A stretch of DNA of 64,000 nucleotides from JANQHS01 sp965227315. GTDB taxonomy: Bacteria > Bacteroidota > Bacteroidia > Cytophagales > CCMP332. The DNA lies in NCBI GenBank assembly GCA_965227315.1, contig OZ245737.1, positions 2,480,001 to 2,544,000 on the forward strand, written 5' to 3'. How positions within the stretch are numbered: position 1 is the stretch's first letter; every line of letters starts with the position of its first letter. The notes under the pieces were generated by a model. That model was not told the origin of the DNA, made no database searches, and was given only the letters and a program-made list of their open reading frames with translations. A program made the position numbers and the translations under genes. Below, one piece after another: positions 8,488-15,323 of the stretch.

Positions 8488-8993
8488 AAAAGACGATCTA
8501 CCTGGCCATGATCATTGGCCTATTTGCATGTAAAGGGAACAAAACAACAACAGAGGAAAGCAAGGAACCGCAGGCAATATCCACTGGAAAAGCCGATCCC
8601 TGCGCAACCCAGGTTCAAACCGGGATCACCGGAAATATAGTATGGTCGGAAGGAGATTTTATGCCTTCGCCAGATGAGGAGCCAAGAGAAGGTGAGCCTA
8701 CCCAGAGAGAGGTCTATATTTTTAATTCTCTTAAAAGGACCGGAGTAAAAAGTCAGGACGGGGTTTTCTTTTTTCCAGATCGGGATGAAGCCATAGCTAA
8801 ACAACTTTCCTCCGAGGAAGGTTGTTATAAAATCGCCCTGAAGCCTGGGATCTATTCTGTACTGGTCATGGAAGGGGACAAAGGGTTTTTCGCCAACAGC
8901 TTTGATTCCAGGGATATGATACAAACCGTCGAGATCAAACAAGGTGAATTGACTACATTGAATATTGACATCAATTACAAAGCCGCCTATTAA
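8484..8993 (+). CDS. putative lipoprotein, unknown function
   Basis: The 169-residue protein starts MKKTIYLAMIIGLFAC, a lipoprotein signal with lipid-accepting Cys at residue 16. A short T/E-rich linker follows. The body contains TGITGNIVWSEGDFMPSPDE, EVYIFNSLKRT, YKIALKPGIYSVLVMEGDKG and GELTTLNIDINYKAAY. The last part resembles the carboxypeptidase-regulatory-like beta folds (G-x-Y-x-V family) of many Bacteroidota surface proteins, but I cannot name a family. The gene is sandwiched between ftsY (4-bp overlap) and rimO (no gap), so it is co-expressed with translation and targeting genes. Confidence 0.75.
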   Translation: MKKTIYLAMIIGLFACKGNKTTTEESKEPQAISTGKADPCATQVQTGITGNIVWSEGDFMPSPDEEPREGEPTQREVYIFNSLKRTGVKSQDGVFFFPDRDEAIAKQLSSEEGCYKIALKPGIYSVLVMEGDKGFFANSFDSRDMIQTVEIKQGELTTLNIDINYKAAY

Positions 8994-10310
8994 TTGAAAG
9001 CAAGAAACTGGAAGAAGGAAAAGATCGAGATCGTGACCCTGGGTTGTTCAAAGAACCTTGTGGACTCGGAAGTCATCCTTACCCAGTTGAATGGCCAGGG
9101 GCTAAACGCCAAACACGAATCAGGGGAGCAAAATCCGGATACTGTCATTATCAATACCTGTGGCTTTATCGAAAGTGCAAAGGAGGAATCCATTGATACA
9201 ATTTTGACCTATTCCAAGGCCAAGGAGCAAGGATTGGTCAGCAGGGTCTTTGTTACCGGTTGCCTGAGTCACCGATACAAGGATGAACTCCGCGAACAAA
9301 TTCCCGAAATCGACGAATGGTTTGGTACTACCGAGGTCCCGAAGCTCCTTCGAGAATTCAAGATCGACTATAAGAAAGAACTTTTGGGTGAGCGGATGGT
9401 TACCGGGACGAACCATTATGCCTACCTGAAAATTTCCGAAGGTTGCGACCGCCCTTGTTCCTTTTGCGCCATTCCGTTGATGCGAGGGAAACATCGTTCT
9501 TTCCCCTTAGAAGATCTGGTGCTTCAGGCGGAAAGTCTCGCCAGAAAGGGAACCCGGGAACTGCTTCTCATCGCTCAGGATTCCACCTACTATGGTCTTG
9601 ATATTTATAAGAAGAGAAATCTTGCGGAGCTATTGAGAAAGCTATCCGATGTCAATGGTATTGATTGGATCCGTTTGCATTATGCTTTTCCACATGGATT
9701 CCCTGAGGATATATTGGAGGTTATGAAGGAAAGACCGAACATCTGCAATTATATTGACATTCCCTTGCAGCATGCCTCTACCAATGTGCTGAAAAAGATG
9801 AGAAGGGGATCTACCCTTGATTCTACCAGGGCCTTGTTGGAGAGGATCAGGACCAACGTCCCTGGGATCGGTATTAGAACCACACTCATGGTTGGGCACC
9901 CCGGAGAAGGAGAGCGGGAGTTTCAGGAGCTTTGCGAGTTTGTGAAGGAACAAAGGTTTCACCGACTTGGCGTTTTCACCTATTCCGATGAAGAGGGAAC
10001 CTATGGAGGGGAAAACTTCAAAGATGAAATTCCCCAAAAAGTGAAGGATGAGAGGGCGGATACTGTTATGGGCATTCAGGAGGAGATCAGTATGGAAAGA
10101 AACGAGGCTCTTGTTGGAAAGGAGATGAGGGTTCTGGTCGACTCTTTCGAGCGGGAAAGCTATTTTGGAAGGACTGAATTTGATTCTCCCGAAGTGGATA
10201 ATGAGGTGATCATCAGTGCGGGAGATAAGCACCTTAGGGTTGGAGATTTTGCCAATGTGGTAATCACGGAAGCACAACCTTTCGACCTTATGGCAAAAGT
10301 CAAGAGCTGA
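8994..10310 (+). CDS. rimO: ribosomal protein S12 methylthiotransferase RimO
   Basis: This radical-SAM enzyme adds a methylthio group to the conserved Asp of ribosomal protein S12. The N-terminal UPF0004 domain begins IEIVTLGCSKNLVDSE, with further cysteines in VIINTCGFI and VTGCLSHRY that bind the auxiliary [4Fe-4S] cluster. The radical-SAM motif EGCDRPCSFCAIP has Cys at about 151, 155 and 158. A TRAM domain (RVLVDSFERESYFGRTEFDSP) closes the 438-residue protein. The LGCSKNLVDSE start separates RimO from MiaB. The start is TTG 8994, directly after the upstream stop; no better start exists. The TGA overlaps the bshC ATG. Confidence 0.95.
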   Translation: MKARNWKKEKIEIVTLGCSKNLVDSEVILTQLNGQGLNAKHESGEQNPDTVIINTCGFIESAKEESIDTILTYSKAKEQGLVSRVFVTGCLSHRYKDELREQIPEIDEWFGTTEVPKLLREFKIDYKKELLGERMVTGTNHYAYLKISEGCDRPCSFCAIPLMRGKHRSFPLEDLVLQAESLARKGTRELLLIAQDSTYYGLDIYKKRNLAELLRKLSDVNGIDWIRLHYAFPHGFPEDILEVMKERPNICNYIDIPLQHASTNVLKKMRRGSTLDSTRALLERIRTNVPGIGIRTTLMVGHPGEGEREFQELCEFVKEQRFHRLGVFTYSDEEGTYGGENFKDEIPQKVKDERADTVMGIQEEISMERNEALVGKEMRVLVDSFERESYFGRTEFDSPEVDNEVIISAGDKHLRVGDFANVVITEAQPFDLMAKVKS

Positions 10311-11869
10311 TGAAAAAAGCCGGAGAAGTTGATTTTCTCGAAACAGGGCTGTTTCCCAAACTTTTTTGCGATTATCTAAATCAAAAGAAAGGTCTGAAGG
10401 TTTTTTTTGGACATTTCCCTGGTATTGGGAATTTCGAAAAAAAGCTCAATGAAAGATCCGGTTTTGGAATCGATCGAAAACTTCTGGTTCGGGATCTTGA
10501 GGAACAATATGATGGACTGGAATGCAGCGATGAACTAAGCGCCAACTTAAGATCGCTTTCCTCTGAAAACACGTTTACGGTCGTCACAGGGCATCAGTTG
10601 AACCTGCTCTCGGGCCCCTTGTTTTTTCACTATAAGATCCAAACCGTCATCCGGATCTGTGAGGATCTCAAGAAGAAGTACGGAGGCTACAACTTTGTTC
10701 CGGTATTCTGGATGGCAAGCGAGGATCATGATTTTGAGGAGATCGATCATACCTATATCGGTGGAGAAAAGATCCATTGGAATACAAAGCAAAAAGGACC
10801 GGTAGGGAGATTCAATACCGAGGGACTCAAGGAGTTAATTGTGGGTGCTGGATTTGATTCGGGCGTTGTCACGAGGTTTTACAAAGGAAAGACGCTGGCC
10901 GAAGCAACACGATCGTTGGTGAACCAATGGTATGGTGAAAAAGGCCTGGTGATCATCGATGGGGATAGAAAAGCCTTGAAGGAATCATTCTCTCCAATCT
11001 TAAGACATGAGCTTGAAGACTCTCTTTTATATCCTCTGATCAACAACACGAATGAAAAGCTGGAGGCACTGCACTATAAATCGCAGGTGCATGCGAGAAA
11101 CATCAACCTTTTCTTTCTTGAGGACGGATACAGAGAGAGAATTGAAAGGTTTGAAAAAGATGGGTTCAAAACGGTAGACGGGAAACATAGCTGGAAAAAG
11201 GAGGAGTTGTTTAAAGTCCTTCAATCATCGCCAGAAAAATTCTCACCCAACGTAGTGCTTAGACCCCTATATCAAGAGCATCTTCTTCCCAACCTTGCTT
11301 ATGTAGGTGGCCCGGCGGAGATTTCCTATTGGCTTCAGTTAAAAGATTGCTTCCAAAAGGCGGATATCTCCTTCCCGATCCTGTTCCCAAGACTATCGGC
11401 AATGCTTTTAGAGGAAAAACACCTGGAATGGTGGCACAAGGCAGACCTGAAAATCGATGATCTTTTTCTAAACAAAAGAGAGCTTGAACTCAATTGGGTA
11501 AAACACAAATACGGTGATCAATTCTCCCTGGTGTCCGAATTTCAGAAGCTCGAAGAACTGGAAGGACACTTGATGCAGCAGGCAAGAAAGGTTGACACCA
11601 CCTTGATCAAATATGTCGGGGCAAGGAGTCGTGAGATGGAAAAGGAACTCGAGAGGATTTCCAAGAAGCTCAGGAAAGCATTGGAAAGAAAGAATCGGGA
11701 AAATCTCAACAGAATAGGTAAGGTGAAGGATTTTTCCTTTCCCGGTGGTTCGGTTCAGGAGAGAAAACAAAACTACCTGAACTTTTTTCCTGAAGACCTG
11801 CGAGAGCTGGAAGACTTTGGAGAGATCTGCGACCCCTGGAGCTTTACTTTTAAGCTCCTGACCCTTTAA
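10310..11869 (+). CDS. bshC: bacillithiol synthase BshC
   Basis: The 519-residue protein fits the cysteine-adding enzyme that completes bacillithiol from GlcN-malate. A Rossmann-type core includes VVTGHQLNLLSGPLFFHYKI (the family TGQQ-x-x-L-x-G-G-P motif), FVPVFWMASEDHDFEEIDH and PNVVLRPLYQEHLLPNLAYVGG. A C-terminal coiled-coil (about 410-490) is rich in Lys/Glu. The gene indicates bacillithiol as the low-molecular-weight thiol of this organism; bshA and bshB are not in the window. It ends an operon with ftsY and rimO, and its 3' end overlaps the convergent mnmD by 20 bp. Confidence 0.93.
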   Translation: MKKAGEVDFLETGLFPKLFCDYLNQKKGLKVFFGHFPGIGNFEKKLNERSGFGIDRKLLVRDLEEQYDGLECSDELSANLRSLSSENTFTVVTGHQLNLLSGPLFFHYKIQTVIRICEDLKKKYGGYNFVPVFWMASEDHDFEEIDHTYIGGEKIHWNTKQKGPVGRFNTEGLKELIVGAGFDSGVVTRFYKGKTLAEATRSLVNQWYGEKGLVIIDGDRKALKESFSPILRHELEDSLLYPLINNTNEKLEALHYKSQVHARNINLFFLEDGYRERIERFEKDGFKTVDGKHSWKKEELFKVLQSSPEKFSPNVVLRPLYQEHLLPNLAYVGGPAEISYWLQLKDCFQKADISFPILFPRLSAMLLEEKHLEWWHKADLKIDDLFLNKRELELNWVKHKYGDQFSLVSEFQKLEELEGHLMQQARKVDTTLIKYVGARSREMEKELERISKKLRKALERKNRENLNRIGKVKDFSFPGGSVQERKQNYLNFFPEDLRELEDFGEICDPWSFTFKLLTL

Positions 11870-12542
11870 TGGCTAGGGTCATCTCTCTTTTTAATCCGTA
11901 GCCCGGTGGTGATTCGACGATAAAGCCCAACTCTTTCAGATTTCTCTTGAATGCTCCCTGGGAACAATAGGTAGATAAGATTCCACCCTCTCTCATCCAG
12001 GAATAACACTTTTGGAGGTTTTGGATGGACCAGATCCCGGGTTGTTTGGAAGGGGCAAATGCATCATAAAACACCACATCCACGGGAACCTCATACGGCT
12101 GAAGTTCAAGCCTCTCAATTGGCGTGGAAGTTTTTTTCATGAAGAAGAATTTGGAAACCTCTATGTCTTTCTCCCATTCTGCTTCATGAATTCTTTTCAT
12201 CAGAAGCAGGTCATTATCCTTAAAAAAACCATTTCCGGATAATTCTTCTATCAGGCTTTCCGGATCGAGGGGAAGCACTTCGGCGCTCAGATAATGGATT
12301 TTCTTATTGTTGCTTTCCGCCCATTTTGCAGCTAGAAATGCATTGTACCCCATACCCAATCCTAATTCGAAAACGCGAATCTCCCGAATCCCTTTTGGGA
12401 TCTTTTCCAGTCCATTGTCGAGATAGACATGCCTGGATTCATCCATGGCTCCGTCGAGAGAATGGTAGTGCTCATTGAGCTGAGGGTTTCTGAGTGTGAG
12501 GCTGCCATCATTGGATTCAACCGGAACGAGCCCCTTCATCAT
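11850..12542 (-). CDS. mnmD: tRNA 5-methylaminomethyl-2-thiouridine methyltransferase MnmD
   Basis: The 230-residue protein matches the stand-alone MnmD methyltransferase (DUF752 family), which performs the final methylation of mnm5s2U at wobble position 34. Visible are LNEHYHSLDGAMDESRHVYL, the SAM-binding VFELGLGMGYNAFLAAKWA, and DVVFYDAFAPSKQPGIWS with the DAFAP active-site motif, then GGILSTYCSQGAFKRNLKELGF. In E. coli this domain is fused to MnmC1, whereas here it is separate, as in many non-proteobacteria. It overlaps the ispF stop by 4 bp (both minus). Confidence 0.92.
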   Translation of the reverse strand: MMKGLVPVESNDGSLTLRNPQLNEHYHSLDGAMDESRHVYLDNGLEKIPKGIREIRVFELGLGMGYNAFLAAKWAESNNKKIHYLSAEVLPLDPESLIEELSGNGFFKDNDLLLMKRIHEAEWEKDIEVSKFFFMKKTSTPIERLELQPYEVPVDVVFYDAFAPSKQPGIWSIQNLQKCYSWMREGGILSTYCSQGAFKRNLKELGFIVESPPGYGLKREMTLAIKGSGA

Positions 12543-13024
12543 TTTTGGATCAAAGCGACAGCATAGGAAGTGATGCCATCTTCGACTCCTACAAACCCCA
12601 TTTTTTCGCTGGTTGTGGCTTTGATCGAAACCTGATCCCGGTCAATGTCCAATACCTCGGCGATGGTGGTTTCCATAAGCTCTATATGAGGTGAAAGTTT
12701 GGGCCTTTCAAGGCAGACGGTTGAGTCGATGTTGGAGATCTCAAACCCCTTTTTTCGAACCAGTTCGGCGGAGCGTTTCAAGATCTCTTTGCTGTCAATT
12801 CCCTTGATGGAAGGATCGGTGTCCGGAAAATGGTAACCGATATCTCTCAATTTGGCCGCTCCAAGTAATGCATCGGAAATGGCATGCAGCAGGACGTCGG
12901 CATCGGAATGGCCAACAGCTCCTTTTTCTGCAGGGATTTTGATGCCACCAAGCCATAGCTCTTTTCCCATTTCCAATTGGTGAACGTCATAACCAAACCC
13001 GACTCTGATGATGTTTCCTTGCAT
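12539..13024 (-). CDS. ispF: 2-C-methyl-D-erythritol 2,4-cyclodiphosphate synthase
   Basis: The 161-residue enzyme of the MEP isoprenoid pathway cyclises CDP-methylerythritol phosphate and is zinc dependent. Metal-binding residues are visible in VGFGYDVHQLE (Asp, His) and in GHSDADVLLHAISDALLGAA; ATTSEKMGFVGVEDGI is the CDP-contact region. The frame stays open further upstream, but the family begins with the I-R-V-G-F-G-Y-D-V-H motif, so the ATG at 13022-13024 is chosen; the upstream extension would overlap the divergent E1 gene. Length is typical. Confidence 0.94.
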   Translation of the reverse strand: MQGNIIRVGFGYDVHQLEMGKELWLGGIKIPAEKGAVGHSDADVLLHAISDALLGAAKLRDIGYHFPDTDPSIKGIDSKEILKRSAELVRKKGFEISNIDSTVCLERPKLSPHIELMETTIAEVLDIDRDQVSIKATTSEKMGFVGVEDGITSYAVALIQK

Positions 13025-13080
13025 AGTCTCGAAAATAAGCTCAAAAAACGATTTTTCTCGCTTTGCATGGGCTCCTTTTA

Positions 13081-13088
13081 TAATTTTG
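13081..13088 (+). promoter_or_regulatory. candidate -7 element for E1 gene
   Basis: TAATTTTG fits TAnnTTTG and lies 37 bp upstream of the E1 ATG in the divergent gap with ispF. The nearest TTG is only 15 bp upstream, so the -33 element is not convincing. Confidence 0.3.
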
Positions 13089-13125
13089 CCGGCCGATATC
13101 ATTATTCCAATCAAAACCTGATTTA

Positions 13126-15102
13126 ATGGATTTTGACCCAAAGGGGCTTTCCAATTCCAAACTTCTTCAGCTTTATAAAGCACTGATCAAACCAAGGCTT
13201 ATCGAGGATAGGATGTTGATCCTGTTGCGTCAGGGAAAGATCAGCAAATGGTTTTCAGCCTACGGGCAGGAAGCGATCTCCGTTGGCTGTGCGGAGGCGA
13301 TGAAACCGGAAGAGTATATCCTGACAATGCACAGGAATCTTGGAGTATTTACCTCAAGACAGGTTCCTCTTGATAGACTTTTTGCGCAATTCCAGGGAAA
13401 GATGGAAGGCTTTTCCAAGGGAAGGGAGAGATCATTTCATTTTGGCTCCAGCGAGCATAACATCGTTGGCATGATATCCCACCTGGGACCTCAGTTGGCT
13501 GTGGCATCGGGAATTGGCCTGGGAGAGAAACTTCAAAAAAAGAAACGTGCCACCATCGTGTTCACTGGGGAGGGAGGAACCAGCGAAGGGGACTTTCATG
13601 AAGCTCTGAATGTAGCGGCTGTCTGGCAACTTCCGGTCATCTTCTTTATCGAGAACAATGGTTACGGACTTTCTACTCCGACGCATGAGCAGTTTCGATT
13701 CGATTCCTTTATGAGAAAGGGCCCGGCCTATGGAATTGAGGCTGTACAGATCGATGGAAATAATATTCTGGAGGTCTACAATACCATCAGGGATATTTCG
13801 ACCGACATTCGTAAGCAGCCAAGACCTTTCATAGTAGAGGGAGTAACCTTCAGGATGAGGGGGCATGAAGAAGCTTCGGGGGTCAAATACGTACCCAAGG
13901 AACTTCTGAATGAATGGGCGGCAAAGGATCCGATCGAATGCTATGGAAATTATCTCGTAAAAAAGAAGCTTCTCACACCAAAGAAGATCGAAAAGATCCG
14001 TGAGGAATTGATGAAGGAGATCGAAACCGGATTGAAGAAGGCATTTGGATATGCCGAAGTTGAAAGCAACACCGATAGCGAATTAAGGGACATTTATGCA
14101 CCCTTTGATTTCAAACCCAAAAGGCCCAAGGCAAAGACTTCAAAAAAGCGCCTTGTCGATGCGATCTCGGATGGACTTGATGAGGCCATGAAAGAACATG
14201 ATAATCTGGTGCTGATGGGGCAAGATATTGCCGAATACGGTGGTGTATTCAAGGTCACGGAAGGGTTTTTGAAAAAGTATGGTAGCAATAGGGTCAGAAA
14301 TACACCCCTATGCGAATCAGCAATTCTGGGAGCCGGACTTGGTTTGTCCGTCAAAGGGATGAAATCCATGGTCGAGATGCAGTTCGCGGATTTCGTGAGC
14401 TCGGGATTCAACCAGATCGTAAACAATCTCGCGAAGATCCACTGGAGATGGGGGCAAAATGCCGATGTGGTGATCAGGATGCCAACAGGTGCCGGGGTCG
14501 GTGCGGGCCCTTTTCATTCTCAATCCAATGAAGCATGGTTTTTTCATACTCCCGGACTTAAAGTGGTTTACCCTTCTACTCCGTTCTACGCCAAGGGGCT
14601 TATCATGTCAGCCGTTGAAGACCCCAATCCGGTCTTGTTCTTTGAACATAAGGGGCTCTACCGCTCCATCGAGGAAGAGGTTCCTGACGGACCATATTCC
14701 ATAGAGATCGGAAAAGGCAGAACTGTTCAGCAGGGAGATGAACTGACCATTGTAACCTATGGCGCGGGCGTTCATTGGGCCTTGGATCTGGCTCATGAGT
14801 TGAAAGACAGATCCATCGAGATCATAGATTTGGTCACACTTTTACCCTGGGACCGAGATATCGTCAGAGAGAGTGTAGAAAAAAACGGTAAGGTGATCGT
14901 TCTCCACGAGGACACGCTTACGGGAGGAATCGGAGCGGAGATCGCATCATGGATCGGTGAGAACTGCTTTGAAAGCCTCGATGCACCTGTTTCCAGGGTT
15001 GCTTCGCTGGACACTCCTGTACCTTTTGCTTTGAGCCTGGAACGCAACTTTTTGCCTGTCAGTCGTTTAAAAAGTAAATTAGAGGAGCTTCTGGCTTACT
15101 GA
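13126..15102 (+). CDS. 2-oxoacid dehydrogenase E1, fused alpha-beta subunits
   Basis: The 658-residue protein joins two halves. The alpha half (about 1-325) contains the thiamine-diphosphate motif GEGGTSEGDFHEALN closed by IENNGYGLSTP, and the loop TFRMRGHEEASG. The beta half (about 340-658) begins KRLVDAISDGLDEAMKEHDN and has MGQDIAEYGGVFKVTEGF, RMPTGAGVGAGPFHSQSNEA and EDTLTGGIGAEIAS. Such fused E1 proteins decarboxylate branched-chain 2-oxoacids (or pyruvate) and transfer the acyl group to lipoyl-E2. Note GEG where most relatives have GDG. No E2 or E3 gene is adjacent; lipA lies 3 kb downstream. Substrate identity (isovalerate type versus pyruvate) cannot be fixed from sequence alone. Confidence 0.9.
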   Translation: MDFDPKGLSNSKLLQLYKALIKPRLIEDRMLILLRQGKISKWFSAYGQEAISVGCAEAMKPEEYILTMHRNLGVFTSRQVPLDRLFAQFQGKMEGFSKGRERSFHFGSSEHNIVGMISHLGPQLAVASGIGLGEKLQKKKRATIVFTGEGGTSEGDFHEALNVAAVWQLPVIFFIENNGYGLSTPTHEQFRFDSFMRKGPAYGIEAVQIDGNNILEVYNTIRDISTDIRKQPRPFIVEGVTFRMRGHEEASGVKYVPKELLNEWAAKDPIECYGNYLVKKKLLTPKKIEKIREELMKEIETGLKKAFGYAEVESNTDSELRDIYAPFDFKPKRPKAKTSKKRLVDAISDGLDEAMKEHDNLVLMGQDIAEYGGVFKVTEGFLKKYGSNRVRNTPLCESAILGAGLGLSVKGMKSMVEMQFADFVSSGFNQIVNNLAKIHWRWGQNADVVIRMPTGAGVGAGPFHSQSNEAWFFHTPGLKVVYPSTPFYAKGLIMSAVEDPNPVLFFEHKGLYRSIEEEVPDGPYSIEIGKGRTVQQGDELTIVTYGAGVHWALDLAHELKDRSIEIIDLVTLLPWDRDIVRESVEKNGKVIVLHEDTLTGGIGAEIASWIGENCFESLDAPVSRVASLDTPVPFALSLERNFLPVSRLKSKLEELLAY

Positions 15103-15104
15103 TC

Positions 15105-15314
15105 GTGAAGAAAACTGATCTTTTCAAATGGATTTTGCCGTCGATCATCGGCCTGTCCCTGGCTTCCTGTTCATGGGGAAGGTATCCCTGTCCTCCGGGT
15201 GTCAGCGTACAGAATACTGAAAAAGATGGTTCGGGCATTGACCTTGTAGAGGTAAAAAAGGATCACAGAGGCTTGATCAGAAAAAAGAATCCCAAAAGGA
15301 TCAAGAAGAAGTAA
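15105..15314 (+). CDS. small basic lipoprotein
   Basis: The 69-residue product has a GTG start two bases after the E1 stop. It has a signal peptide DLFKWILPSIIGLSLASC with lipobox LASC (Cys at residue 22), then SWGRYPCPPGV, and a very basic tail ending RKKNPKRIKKK. The CPPG segment looks like small lipoproteins found in other Bacteroidota, but I know no function. The gene precedes the basic tandem-repeat protein by 9 bp, so the two exported basic proteins are probably made together. Confidence 0.65.
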   Translation: MKKTDLFKWILPSIIGLSLASCSWGRYPCPPGVSVQNTEKDGSGIDLVEVKKDHRGLIRKKNPKRIKKK

Positions 15315-15323
15315 TCGCTGTTG

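Noticed and set aside
13025..13183. N-terminal extension of IspF to 13183.
   Set aside because: The extension is not homologous to IspF, overlaps the divergent E1 gene, and a good ATG lies at the family start.
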